Notes: a model not told the origin generated them from the letters alone. 64,000 bases of DNA from CALNBC01 sp040768925 (GCA_040768925.1 JAXGLZ010000002.1:310001-374000), one strand, 5' to 3'; shown: positions 24,109 through 32,505, counted from the stretch's first letter. Translations and numbers: made by a program.

Positions 24109-26595
24109 TTATTCAGATACCTTCTCCATCTTAAAGATGATCAGGTTCGTGCGATCGAGGACTCCTGCCTCATCTTCCCATCCGACCCGCCCTGCACCGG
24201 TGACATTCCGCCCGTCGATCGTGAAAGCGATCGTCGTTACTGTCTTCTGCCAGGGGGTGGAAGTCCAGGCATCCACCGCTGTCGTTTTATCCTGTCCAGT
24301 GAATGTCTTTGTCGAGGGATCGTAACTCCCGCTGAGGATATACCCCCTCGCATCCAGAAAAACGATCCGGACAGAATTCCCCGTCTGCTCGATGCGTACC
24401 TGGAAGGCGTTGATCGGGTCCGTGGATGCATCACCATCTCCCAGAGCAGTAGTGATTGTGCCCGAGACGTTATACACGCCCGAAATAACAACTTCCGGCG
24501 TTAGCGTCATATACGCGCAGGCGCCGTTGTCCAGCCGTTTGACACGTACAAACACCTCGTCCTTATCCAGCGTAATCTCCCACGTCGCATCGCTGCCGAC
24601 CGGAACAGACTGCGTTGTGTCTCCTTTTAAGACGTGCTGCCCTGTGACCTCGATTTTCACATCGGCGCTGCTGCCCAGGGAGGCCGGTATATGCGCCGTC
24701 AGCGTATAATCCAGACCCGAGCCCTTCGCTGTCAGCGTGACCGTACTGATGTCCAACAGCTGCTGCATATCAAAAGGGGGCAGCTTCTGCTTTTCCCGCA
24801 TATCGTTGATCGCCTGGAGCACAGCCTGATCGACCCGAAGCACGCCGGCGCCCATGCCCGCGGGTATGGGTATGGACTGATCCCCAGTGGTAATTCCCGG
24901 TGCGGAGGTTTTCACCAATAACTCCTTAACCTGTTCGGCATTCAGATCAGGGTTGATCGATTGTATGAGAGCGATCGCGGAAGCGACCTGCGGCGCGGAA
25001 AAGCTCGTGCCGTTCGCCTTGATCGGCTGTCCGTTTTCATCCGTACCCACGATCATCTCCACACCCGGCGCGGAAAGCGTGACTTCCGCGTCGCCGGTGG
25101 CGAAGTTTGAAAAATCAGCGCGGGAGCCGTCGTTCTTGACAGCGCCGACCGTAATCACATTGGGCAGCTTGATTCCTGCCGGGCAGTCGTTTTTACCGTT
25201 GAGCGCGCCTTGGGTTCCATCCGCACTGCCTGAGTTTCCGGCGCTGGCCACAAAAATGACGTTCGGTTTCGTTTCCTGTATTTTCTTAAAAAACTTCTCA
25301 TACGCTTTTTTAATGGGTTCGTAATCATCGCTTGGCGGTTTGAAGTTAAAGGAACAATTGATGACGGTAGCGCCCTCAGCCACCATCCTTTTTAAGTAGA
25401 CCAGCGTCTTGTCCGTATACGCCACGCCGTTGGGATATGTAATCTGCGTGATATCCTGCGGATCAGCCTGCACGGGGGTATAATGCGGATTGGCGTCAAA
25501 GACATTTTTCACATTGATACTCAGGTTTTCCCCCAGTACGCCGGCAACGCCGACCATACCGCTGTTTTCAGCATCCGCGCCAATCACATGAGCAACCATT
25601 GTTCCGTGGGTGAACCCTCCATCCACGATCTGGTTGTTTTTCTTAACAGGATCCTTTGTGGTATCACCCGACAGCTTGACCTTGCCGTTAAACTCGTCCG
25701 AGCCGGTATAAAACGCTTCGTCCAGAACGCCGACGTTTACCTTGTTCAGGGGGACCCCGCTCCCCTTGAGTATCTTCCACGCGTTCTCCATCCCGATGAT
25801 ATTGTAGTGCGCGTTCGCGGGATCGGCGTACGCGGGGTCCTTGAGCGGCGAGCACGGCGTACCGGCCGTATCCGAAAGGTAAGCCGGCACGTTCGGAAAC
25901 ACAAGCTCGACGCCGTCCATCCCCGAAACAGCGTCCAATGTGGCATTCAGCGCAGCCTCGGTTTTATCGGCGGTTTCCAATTGATACATGTTGATCAATT
26001 CCAGTTCGCCGACAACGGTTCCCCCGATTTGCCCGATCACTTTTTTGGCCGCGGCTTTATCCACATCATCCTTAAATACGACAATGATCTGGTTGGCCGG
26101 CACATAACCCCATTTTTCCGTCTCAATGACAGAATCAGGATCCACATCTTTGTATGTGGCAAGCCCTTCGTTTGCCGCTTTGTCAGAACCCCAGAATCCA
26201 TTCGCATCAGAACCCGGGGAGGAGGGATCGTCGAATCCGGTCTTTTTGCTCCCCATCCATTGGGATATGTTCGGCCCAATAACAAAGACGAACAGCAGCA
26301 CCAGCGCAAGCCCTGAGGCGATGATGGCGACGATGCCGGCTGTTTTGCGCTTTGCGCGCTTTTGCGGTGCGCGGGACGGCACGGAGGATGGCGGCCCGCC
26401 TGCCCCGGCAGGCTCAGGCGGCCGGGGCGCGGGAGCCGGACGCGGCGCGCCGCATCCGGCGCAAAAGCTACCGCCGGGCACAAGCGCGGCGCCGCATTGC
26501 GGGCAGCTCTCCCCCTGCGCCGGAGCGCCGCACCGGGGGCAGAATTTTGCTGTCTCCGACAGAGGGATATCGCACATTTTGCAGTATTTTGCCAT
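24109..26595 (-). CDS. Membrane-anchored subtilase with N-terminal double zinc ribbon, paralog 2
   Basis: The protein has 828 residues and shares its whole layout with 6603-9104: two zinc ribbons (CKMCDIP ... CPRCG, CPQCGAAL ... CAGCG), a Pro-rich linker, one helix (GIVAIIASGLALVLLFVFVI), an I9-like propeptide (NQIIVVFKDDVDKAAAKKVI), the S8 domain and a beta-rich tail. The catalytic residues are Asp292 (VGVLD), His330 (THGTMV) and Ser531 (GTSFSAP). All are present, so it should be active. The first 60 residues and the leader are closer to paralog 1 than the rest, as expected after a local duplication. Genes for a lipoprotein and a PH-like membrane protein precede it. Confidence 0.9.
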   Translation of the reverse strand: MAKYCKMCDIPLSETAKFCPRCGAPAQGESCPQCGAALVPGGSFCAGCGAPRPAPAPRPPEPAGAGGPPSSVPSRAPQKRAKRKTAGIVAIIASGLALVLLFVFVIGPNISQWMGSKKTGFDDPSSPGSDANGFWGSDKAANEGLATYKDVDPDSVIETEKWGYVPANQIIVVFKDDVDKAAAKKVIGQIGGTVVGELELINMYQLETADKTEAALNATLDAVSGMDGVELVFPNVPAYLSDTAGTPCSPLKDPAYADPANAHYNIIGMENAWKILKGSGVPLNKVNVGVLDEAFYTGSDEFNGKVKLSGDTTKDPVKKNNQIVDGGFTHGTMVAHVIGADAENSGMVGVAGVLGENLSINVKNVFDANPHYTPVQADPQDITQITYPNGVAYTDKTLVYLKRMVAEGATVINCSFNFKPPSDDYEPIKKAYEKFFKKIQETKPNVIFVASAGNSGSADGTQGALNGKNDCPAGIKLPNVITVGAVKNDGSRADFSNFATGDAEVTLSAPGVEMIVGTDENGQPIKANGTSFSAPQVASAIALIQSINPDLNAEQVKELLVKTSAPGITTGDQSIPIPAGMGAGVLRVDQAVLQAINDMREKQKLPPFDMQQLLDISTVTLTAKGSGLDYTLTAHIPASLGSSADVKIEVTGQHVLKGDTTQSVPVGSDATWEITLDKDEVFVRVKRLDNGACAYMTLTPEVVISGVYNVSGTITTALGDGDASTDPINAFQVRIEQTGNSVRIVFLDARGYILSGSYDPSTKTFTGQDKTTAVDAWTSTPWQKTVTTIAFTIDGRNVTGAGRVGWEDEAGVLDRTNLIIFKMEKVSE

Positions 26596-26765
26596 TACCT
26601 TGCTTACCTCCCGTTCGTTTTTTGCAAAGCCATGCTTTCTTTTGCCGGGTCTCTTTTCAGGAGTCTCGTTTTCAGATGCGCCTACACATCATTCGTTCTT
26701 ATCTGATTTGGATGCCACTCATAGCGGAAGATTAGCCCGCTTGCCTCCAAACACCACAGCCTACA
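26596..26765 (-). repeat. Duplicated leader B, copy 2
   Basis: This stretch in front of the subtilase matches 9105-9265 with few changes, although it is non-coding. It spans the end of the lipoprotein gene (stop at 26761-26763) to the subtilase start. The unusual conservation may reflect a recent duplication or a regulatory leader. Confidence 0.7.
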
Positions 26766-27027
26766 TGTGGGGGGCTGCCGCAATAAACGCCTCGGTTTTC
26801 AACCGGGCATGGATATAATACCGCAACGCCAGCGCGGCGGCTGCGTTCGCCGTTTGCAGGGCTTGCGGCCCCGGCTCCCGTTCTACCGTAACCGGTTCTA
26901 TCTCGGCGGATTTTTTCCCCGCGCAGGCGCAAAGCCCAAAGAGCATCGCTCCGGCCAGGAGTACAGCCAGAAAGCGCCGGATCGTTGCATATACTCTTGC
27001 GTTTCGACATGACTTGGTTTCCATCAT
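26761..27027 (-). CDS. Small lipoprotein of the protease locus
   Basis: The protein has 88 residues from an ATG with GGGGG a few bases upstream. A basic start and a helix end in the lipobox LFGLCAC. The mature part is only about 50 residues (GKKSAEIEPVTVEREPG ... AAALALRYYIHARLKTEAFI). The end of an old copy of this gene remains at 9275-9315 in front of the other subtilase. The gene lies 12 bases after the PH-like membrane protein gene, in an apparent operon. Confidence 0.7.
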   Translation of the reverse strand: MMETKSCRNARVYATIRRFLAVLLAGAMLFGLCACAGKKSAEIEPVTVEREPGPQALQTANAAAALALRYYIHARLKTEAFIAAAPHM

Positions 27028-27039
27028 TCGTTCCCCCTT

Positions 27040-27570
27040 TTAAGACGTGAATGTCGGCGTGATTCCGGTTTCATAGCGAAACCTTTCGCGGATTTCATCC
27101 ATTGCCGCCGAATCAATCGGCGCGCGCAGAAGGCGCGTGTTCTGCGTCCGTTTTTCCGTGCCGTAAGTGAGGGAGATAAAGTCGCGTCCGATCTCCACGG
27201 CTTTCAAGCGGATGCCGTCCTGGTTGAACTTGATGATTTTTGTGTTCAGCAGAATGCCGAAGTAGGAGATGAACACCTCGATGTTTTCTTTTCCCTCCGG
27301 TTTTGACGCATCACCGACGCTGTCGCTGATGACGGCAGGACGGATGTGAAGAATTTGATTTTCCGCGATGAGTCGCGCGATCTTTAGCTTTCCGAGCTCC
27401 CGTATCCAGAACCCCGCCGCAACTCCGACCGCAATAATGACGCTTGTCAAAAGTATCTGCGCCCGAATTTCAGACGCTGCTTCTCCAAAAACGAGAAGCA
27501 TAGCACCCGCCAGTATAAAAAAGCCGGTGCAAGCCGCATAAATAAAACATTTTTTTTGGATTGCTCTCAA
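27040..27570 (-). CDS. Two-helix membrane protein with PH-like tail
   Basis: A TTG at 27570 with GGAGG seven bases upstream gives 176 residues (RAIQKKCFIYAACTG ...). An upstream open stretch to 27663 has no ribosome site and overlaps a terminator. Two helices (FIYAACTGFFILAGAMLLVFG and QILLTSVIIAVGVAAGFWI) precede a strand domain (NIEVFISYFGILLNTKIIKF, DGIRLKAVEIGRDFISLTYG). The layout resembles that of the other PH-like proteins here although the sequence is distant. It is the first gene of module 2. Confidence 0.65.
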   Translation of the reverse strand: MRAIQKKCFIYAACTGFFILAGAMLLVFGEAASEIRAQILLTSVIIAVGVAAGFWIRELGKLKIARLIAENQILHIRPAVISDSVGDASKPEGKENIEVFISYFGILLNTKIIKFNQDGIRLKAVEIGRDFISLTYGTEKRTQNTRLLRAPIDSAAMDEIRERFRYETGITPTFTS

Positions 27571-27663
27571 ACGTATTCCTCCTTTTCCGGCAGGATTGCA
27601 TCCGTCAAAAACAGCATAACAAAAGCGGAGCCATAAAAAATCACCCGACCGGGTAGTTTGCAT

Positions 27664-27695
27664 GAAAAAAGCCCCTACCTTTTTCGGGTAGGGGC
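27664..27695 (-). terminator. Intrinsic terminator after the LuxR gene
   Basis: GCCCCTACC (27671-27679) pairs with GGTAGGGGC (27687-27695). On the minus strand the stem is followed by six T. It ends transcription from the gene at 27722-29173 and separates it from the protease module. Confidence 0.85.
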
Positions 27696-27721
27696 CTTAA
27701 ATTACATGATTTTCAGGGATA

Positions 27722-29173
27722 TTATATGGGAGGGAGCGCGCCCTCTTTTTTCAATATGATGTTAATGAACTCCGCGCGGCTTTGAATACCAAATTTGGAA
27801 TAGATGCTTTTCACATAATACTTGACCGTGTTTTCGCTGATCGTTAGTTCGCTGGCAATGGTTCTGTAGGTTTTTCCTTGAAGCAGCAGGGAGGCGACTT
27901 GGCTTTCCCGTTCCGACAGGCTTCCGAACCTGGCGGCGCGGTCGATTTGATTCGTTTGTTCCTGTGCGGGCAGCTCGGCGAACTCCGAGAGGTACGCATG
28001 GCCTTTGAGCAGGGAGGAAAGATGCTTGTGCAGCGGCGGCAGGAGAACAAGCGTCACACAAACCACGACCAACGCAAGCAGCGTGGGGTTCGGACTGTGT
28101 ATATTTGCGGATGTGATAGCTTTGCCAATGAGGCCGCCCAACAGCACGCCCAATACATTGGCGGAGAGTCCGATCCCAAGAATTTTGGCAGGATTTTTGT
28201 GAAACTCCAGCATTTCCCCGAGTATGCTCCACCAAAACAGGTCGTACACCCCGCAGGCCCCAAGCATCAACGTATTGACAACAAGATAGCTGGCCACCCC
28301 GCGGCCAAGACTCATAAAGCCGATAAAGGAAAGCCCAATCATGGCGATGGCCACATAGAGGATATAGGCCCGGTTCATTCGCCGGGGCAGGTTTCTCATG
28401 ACAAAAAGCGCGGCGATATAAGGAACAGCCCAATACCAGCTTGTTAAGCCTTCAAGATGCGCAAATGCGGGGTTCACTACCTGATACATCAGCCCCGAGT
28501 TGATGGTGATTACCACAATAAACAGGCATAAAAAAGCGAGAAGCCCTACAATGCTGATAGAGTTTTCCTTCTGCTTGGACAAAGCGGAGGGAACCGTATC
28601 GTTATCATCATTCACAGGAAGCCGCAGTGCAAACACAAACGCGCCCAAAAGCATCAGCATCGACAACGCGAGTCCAATATGCGCAGAGATGTGAATGGCC
28701 GCCATATTGAGCAATATCATCAGGATATTTGATAGGATCAGCAAGTCTGCGACCGTTTTGATACGCTCGTTTTTCGGCGTGCCGCTTTTTAGGTAAAAGC
28801 CCCATGCCGCCACGCAGGCTCCGGCCAGAAATGAGCTGCCGATGATGGCGATGCTCCAGAACACGGACGGAGGAAAAAAGAAGAGGATAGAGATTGCGAT
28901 GAAAAACGGATAGGAACACAAGAACAACCGCTTTGCCGCTTTCTTGGTTTTTACGAAGAAACCGCATGAAAACGACCCGGCAAAAATAGCGGAAATCCCT
29001 CCGAAAACCATTACACCGGGAGCCAGGTCAAAGGAACCGGCAAGGGAATAAAGGATTTGTCCTTCAAAGAGGAATGCCAGCATCCAGGATGAAAATAGGG
29101 AATGAACGAGAATGGACAGACTTCGTTCGTTCAGCTTTATCCGCAGCATCCCGTTTGGATAATGATCTGCCAT
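27722..29173 (-). CDS. LuxR-family regulator with multi-helix membrane domain
   Basis: The protein has 483 residues. The first 390 hold about twelve membrane helices arranged like an MFS transporter (for example SLSILVHSLFSSWMLAFLFE, GVMVFGGISAIFAGSFSCGF, WYWAVPYIAALFVM). The last 65 residues are a LuxR/GerE helix-turn-helix (LSERESQVASLLLQGKTYRT, TISENTVKYYVKSIYSKFGI). Membrane LuxR proteins of this kind are common in Clostridia and Coriobacteria. The ligand is unknown. A terminator follows. It may or may not act on the neighbouring protease genes. Confidence 0.85.
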   Translation of the reverse strand: MADHYPNGMLRIKLNERSLSILVHSLFSSWMLAFLFEGQILYSLAGSFDLAPGVMVFGGISAIFAGSFSCGFFVKTKKAAKRLFLCSYPFFIAISILFFFPPSVFWSIAIIGSSFLAGACVAAWGFYLKSGTPKNERIKTVADLLILSNILMILLNMAAIHISAHIGLALSMLMLLGAFVFALRLPVNDDNDTVPSALSKQKENSISIVGLLAFLCLFIVVITINSGLMYQVVNPAFAHLEGLTSWYWAVPYIAALFVMRNLPRRMNRAYILYVAIAMIGLSFIGFMSLGRGVASYLVVNTLMLGACGVYDLFWWSILGEMLEFHKNPAKILGIGLSANVLGVLLGGLIGKAITSANIHSPNPTLLALVVVCVTLVLLPPLHKHLSSLLKGHAYLSEFAELPAQEQTNQIDRAARFGSLSERESQVASLLLQGKTYRTIASELTISENTVKYYVKSIYSKFGIQSRAEFINIILKKEGALPPI

Positions 29174-29206
29174 CTCACCACTCCTTCGAACAACCCTGTG
29201 TCACTA

Positions 29207-29380
29207 TTACACCTTTTTGCGTCTTCCATCGACAGGCTTTAAAGCCTCTTTCGGTATGAGCCACAGGTTACCCTTTTTCAGCGCGCCTTCAATCCTGTCG
29301 GCAACACAGTACAGTGTGACCATACGGCTGCCGATGCCCCATTTTTCGCCTGCTTCTTTTACGGTCAGATAATCCAGCAT
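29207..29380 (-). CDS. Small HTH DNA-binding protein (excisionase-like)
   Basis: ATG 29380 follows GGGAG by five bases and gives 57 residues: LDYLTVKEAGEKWGIGSRMV, then a wing-like part with IEGALKKGNLWLIPKEALKP. This is the MerR-like/HTH_17 fold used by excisionases and small regulators of Clostridial mobile elements. Its promoter is at 29408-29437. It lies next to relaxase and Toprim remnants, so it is probably element-derived. Confidence 0.7.
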   Translation of the reverse strand: MLDYLTVKEAGEKWGIGSRMVTLYCVADRIEGALKKGNLWLIPKEALKPVDGRRKKV

Positions 29381-29407
29381 AATGACTCCCGAATCGTCAT
29401 TGCTTTT

Positions 29408-29437
29408 ATTATACTGCACGGATGATATATATTTCAA
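29408..29437 (-). promoter_or_regulatory. Promoter of the small HTH gene
   Basis: On the minus strand TTGAAA (29437-29432) and TATAAT (29413-29408) are 18 bases apart, followed 27 bases later by the start codon. Confidence 0.65.
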
Positions 29438-29519
29438 CAAATAGAAATATATAAGAAAAGGGCTGTATGGATGAGCAAAAATCCATAAGAATCACACGCT
29501 ACCTATTCACTCATCCGTA

Positions 29520-29670
29520 TTACCTCTCCATCCCGCGCGAGAGGTTCTTTTCCTTTCGCGGTTTGCTCCCGCGCATCAACCTTTCCACGTTCCGCTTAAC
29601 GATTTCCGCTTCCCTAACTTCTTCTTTCAGCGCGGTATACTGCCCATTAAGCGCGGCCCACCCGGTGGGC
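29520..29670 (-). pseudogene. C-terminal remnant of a relaxase (tentative)
   Basis: The frame ends AALNGQYTALKEEVREAEIV, KRNVERLMRG, SKPRKEKNLSRGMER and a stop. This resembles the coiled C-terminus of MobA/VirD2-type relaxases of Clostridial mobilizable elements (LKxEVREVExxRRNV). No catalytic part is present, and upstream of about 29670 the open frame loses that character. The stretch 29671-30032 holds nothing else that I can identify. Confidence 0.5.
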
Positions 29671-30032
29671 GCTTCTGTTGTAAATCCTGCCGTTCGGATG
29701 CCGGTACTGTATCGGGTCTGCGGTGGTTTATGTTGCATACACGAATTCCTCCAAGATGCAAAGCCGTGCCTTTCATCAGTTGTTGTTCGCAACACTTGAA
29801 AGGTGGGAACTTTTCTGATATGCGTTCCCTGTGACGCCCTCGGGTGTTGCGGGCGGAAGCGGCGGATACTCTTTCCGGGATTACGCCGCTTCCCGTTTTC
29901 TTTGCCCACAAAAATGGGTGGCTAAATGCCTGCCCATGATTCATATATTTAAACGAGGGCGCTTGATGCTGTGGGTGATGGGCGTTACCGCCCTTTGGAT
30001 TTGCATATTTTTCTTTTTGCCGTGTACTCGGC

Positions 30033-30920
30033 TCAATCCTTGCCTTTGGGCGGGTAGAATGCCGATATGGTGTATCCGCGCTCGCCGTACTTGGCGCTTA
30101 GACGCTCGGTCGCTTCGCGGCCCCATTGATCATAATCCAGACAAAACACAATGCCTTTGATTTGAGAGTTTTCCTTCAGGTACTGTTCCAGCGTTCCGTC
30201 GTGCAGACAGCACAGTGCAACAGCGTTGCTTTTGGGTTCGCCGCAAATTGTAATATGCGCCATGAGATCAACGGGGCTCTCAAAACAGAAGACAACCTCG
30301 TTGGCCGGATTAGCGGGCAAACGGAATGCGTTATTTTTATCTCCACCTGGGACGTCGCCCTTGAAGCCGTTGCCGTTCTGATCGTAGGTTCCTCGCTTGT
30401 AGGCGTTGACAGGGTTGCCATCGGCGTTCATTCCCACGAATACCGCGTTGTGGTGGTCTGCGCTTTCATACAGCAGGCCCTTTCGGACAAAGTCCGCAAT
30501 CACATCCCGCGATATTCCTCTTTTAATAAGATAAGCGAATACGCGGCGGTGATCCGTATGGGCTTCGGGCAAGATAAACTCGGTGGGCTGTTTTTCTTTG
30601 GGCTGGAATGCAGCGCAGCGTTTTGGTTGAACAGGCTGGTCACGGCTGTGGCCGCTTGAATCCAATAGATATTGGACCGCTTCTTTGAAATCCATCCCGT
30701 GGTTCTTGACAAGGAAGGTGATGGCGTCGCCCCAGGTGCGGTCGTAGTTGTCATAGTAGCTGGTGCGGCGTTTAATCATGATGTGAGGCATTTCAGCAAG
30801 GGTGTGATAGCTGCCTTTGGCTTTTACCTCATAACCGAGAGAAGTGAATAAATCGGGGAGGTCTGTCTGCCGGGCGATGTCCAGTTCTTCATCCGTAAAG
30901 GATAGGCTATACTCGTTCAT
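30033..30920 (-). CDS. DUF3991/Toprim-domain protein of a mobile element, probably shortened
   Basis: ATG 30920 follows AGGAG and gives 295 residues. The N-terminal part (LDIARQTDLPDLFTSLGYEV, HTLAEMPHIMIKRR, WGDAITFLVKNHGMDFKEAV) is the DUF3991 domain. The Toprim part has the glutamate in VFCFESPVDLMA and the acidic pair in GIVFCLDYDQWG. Such primase-like proteins belong to integrative and mobilizable elements. The frame ends PPKGKD-TGA-AEYTAK; relatives usually continue past KDW, so TGA may replace TGG and the tail may be lost. Together with the relaxase remnant it marks a decayed element next to tRNA-Arg. Confidence 0.75.
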   Translation of the reverse strand: MNEYSLSFTDEELDIARQTDLPDLFTSLGYEVKAKGSYHTLAEMPHIMIKRRTSYYDNYDRTWGDAITFLVKNHGMDFKEAVQYLLDSSGHSRDQPVQPKRCAAFQPKEKQPTEFILPEAHTDHRRVFAYLIKRGISRDVIADFVRKGLLYESADHHNAVFVGMNADGNPVNAYKRGTYDQNGNGFKGDVPGGDKNNAFRLPANPANEVVFCFESPVDLMAHITICGEPKSNAVALCCLHDGTLEQYLKENSQIKGIVFCLDYDQWGREATERLSAKYGERGYTISAFYPPKGKD

Positions 30921-30947
30921 GGCATCACTCCTATTCTGCGGTGAAAT

Positions 30948-30993
30948 ACAAAAAGCCGGCATCGGGTTTCAAAACGAAATCCGATGCCGGCTT
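30948..30993 (-). terminator. Intrinsic terminator upstream of the Toprim gene
   Basis: A 13-bp stem (AAGCCGGCATCGG with CCGATGCCGGCTT) and a run of T on the minus strand form a clear terminator. No gene now lies directly upstream to need it, so it probably belonged to a lost element gene. The rest of 30994-31138 shows no gene. Confidence 0.7.
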
Positions 30994-31138
30994 ATGTGGG
31001 CTTTCTATATGGGGGTGGAAGGATGAGTGTCTGAAAATGCCGATGGCATAAGGGTTTGCGGGAAAGGGGTAAAACGGTCTGAAAGCGGTTTTGACACCTA
31101 CGGTTTGAGAAAAGCAAAAATGCGCCTTTATAGATGCC

Positions 31139-31164
31139 AAAAAGCCCGCAACCGCGGGCTTTTT
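31139..31164 (-). terminator. Terminator of tRNA-Arg
   Basis: A symmetric hairpin (AAAAAGCCCGC, loop, GCGGGCTTTTT) lies 32 bases past the tRNA and can work in both directions. The degraded hairpin at 112-138 is almost the same sequence. Confidence 0.75.
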
Positions 31165-31195
31165 GGGCTCTGACACTCAAATAGTCAAAGCATCA

Positions 31196-31272
31196 TGGCG
31201 TGCCCGACAGGAGTTGAACCTGCGACCTTCAGAGTCGGAATCTGACACTCTATCCAGCTGAGCTACGAGCAC
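31196..31272 (-). tRNA. tRNA-Arg (anticodon CCG)
   Basis: The minus strand folds as a cloverleaf of 77 bases: acceptor GTGCTCG/CGGGCAC, D stem GCTC/GAGT, anticodon stem TCAGA/TCTGA with loop TTCCGAC, T arm GCAGG-TTCAACT-CCTGT, and encoded CCA. The anticodon CCG reads CGG. It lies 120 bases past the rplL stop, on the same strand. tRNA genes are frequent integration sites, and element remnants adjoin its 3' end. Confidence 0.9.
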
Positions 31273-31344
31273 ATTGACGAAGGCTATTATAACAGATTGG
31301 TCAAAAAATGCAACCCTTGGCAAAGCAAAGGCCAAGAAGAAAAG

Positions 31345-31373
31345 AAATAAAAAGCGGGGCGCAGCGGCCCCGC
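31345..31373 (-). terminator. Terminator after rplL
   Basis: GCGGGGC and GCCCCGC (31354-31360, 31367-31373) form a stem followed on the minus strand by TTTTTATTT. It ends the rplKAJL unit, where rpoB would normally follow. Confidence 0.8.
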
Positions 31374-31392
31374 AGGTTCCAAACAAAAGCGA

Positions 31393-31767
31393 TTACTTGA
31401 TTTCGACTTCCGCGCCCGCGCCCTTGAGGGCTTCGGCGACCTTGTCGGCGTCTTCCTTGGAGATCGCTTCCTTGACGGGCTTCGGCGCGTTGTCCACCAG
31501 TTCCTTGGCTTCTTTGAGGCCAAGGCCGGTCAGCTCGCGCACGACCTTGATGACCTTGATCTTTTCCTGGCCGACGCTGGTCAGCACAACGTCGAACTCG
31601 GTCTTTTCGACTTCTTCCTCAACGGGGGCGGCGGCGGGGCCGGCGGCAACCGCGCCCACGGGAGCGGCGGCGGAAACGCCGAACTCATCCTCAAGAGCCT
31701 TGACCAGATCGGCCAGCTCGAGGACAGTCATGCCCTTGATGGCTTCGATAAACTGTTCCTTATTCAT
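31393..31767 (-). CDS. rplL: Ribosomal protein L7/L12
   Basis: The 124-residue protein has the N-terminal dimerisation part (FIEAIKGMTVLELADLVKAL), the Ala/Pro/Val hinge and the conserved C-terminal domain (KIKVIKVVRELTGLGLKEAK). It forms the ribosomal stalk that recruits translation factors. It follows rplJ closely. Unlike in most bacteria, no rpoB follows; a terminator and tRNA-Arg come next. Confidence 0.97.
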   Translation of the reverse strand: MNKEQFIEAIKGMTVLELADLVKALEDEFGVSAAAPVGAVAAGPAAAPVEEEVEKTEFDVVLTSVGQEKIKVIKVVRELTGLGLKEAKELVDNAPKPVKEAISKEDADKVAEALKGAGAEVEIK

Positions 31768-31809
31768 GGTAATCCTCCGAAAAAAATGTTGGTTCGTCCG
31801 GTCAGGGAC

Positions 31810-32328
31810 TTATTCTGCGGCGGTTGCGCCGGATTCCATCTTTTCTTTGATGGCGTTGAGGGCGACGGCCAGTTTGGTGAGGGGCGCGTTCATGCTGCCC
31901 AGGATGCGGGCGATGAGGACCTCCCTCGGCGGGAGCTCGGCCAGCGCGTCGATCCCGGCGGCGTTTTGAACCTTGCCGTTGACGATACCGCCCTTGACCA
32001 TGCCTTTCTTGGACTTTCTGATGAATTCCTTGATGATCTTTGCGGGCGCGACGGCGTCGTTCACGCCGAAGGCGACGGCGGTGGGGCCCTTAAAGAATTC
32101 GTTGACGGAAGCGTCGATCCCGGCTTTTTCGGCGGCGCGTTCCAGGATCCCGTTCTTGATGACGGCATACTCGACGCCGGCTTTGCGGAAGCTGTTGCGC
32201 AGCTCGGTATCCTGCTCCACGGTGTATCCGCGGTAATCGATCAGCACCGCGCTCTGCGCGGCGGCGATCTTCTTCTCGACCTCATCCACACGGGCGGCCT
32301 TTGCCGCGATGATAGTCTGGTTTGCCAT
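31810..32328 (-). CDS. rplJ: Ribosomal protein L10
   Basis: ATG 32328 follows AAGGAGGTGA and gives 172 residues (ANQTIIAAKAARVDEVEKKI). L10 binds 23S rRNA and holds the L7/L12 dimers through its C-terminal helix (PLTKLAVALNAIKEKM). Upstream lies an L10 leader at 32370-32505 that should allow feedback control by the L10-L12 complex. Confidence 0.96.
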   Translation of the reverse strand: MANQTIIAAKAARVDEVEKKIAAAQSAVLIDYRGYTVEQDTELRNSFRKAGVEYAVIKNGILERAAEKAGIDASVNEFFKGPTAVAFGVNDAVAPAKIIKEFIRKSKKGMVKGGIVNGKVQNAAGIDALAELPPREVLIARILGSMNAPLTKLAVALNAIKEKMESGATAAE

Positions 32329-32369
32329 TGTTTCACCTCCTTGCAAAAGCGATAATCACAGAAGACAAG

Positions 32370-32505
32370 GAAAGACCCCTGTCAAAAATGGCAGGGGCCG
32401 AATGCGCGCAAGTTCACACCGAAAAAACGGCGGAAATGTTTCGCCTCGGCGGGCACCCCAAAGGGTTTATGCCAAACGGCGCCTGCTGTCTGTGGCAAAT
32501 ATGAA
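32370..32505 (-). ncRNA. L10 leader RNA
   Basis: Between rplA and rplJ the minus strand has the features of the Bacillota L10 leader: the AGACAGCAGGCGCC block, the CTGCCGAGGC-like region (here TGCCCGCCGAGGCG), and a hairpin CCCCTGCC ... GACAGGGG followed by TCTTT before rplJ. L10-L12 binding to this leader lowers expression of rplJL in relatives. Confidence 0.85.

Noticed and set aside
27722..29173. Calling the multi-helix LuxR protein a transporter
   Set aside because: The helices resemble a transporter, but the clear LuxR HTH at the C-terminus shows a regulator with a membrane sensor.
274..31190. A single 31-kb island bounded by the border word and tRNA-Arg
   Set aside because: The two matching words are in opposite directions, whereas attachment sites of an inserted element must be direct repeats. 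An inversion would be needed.
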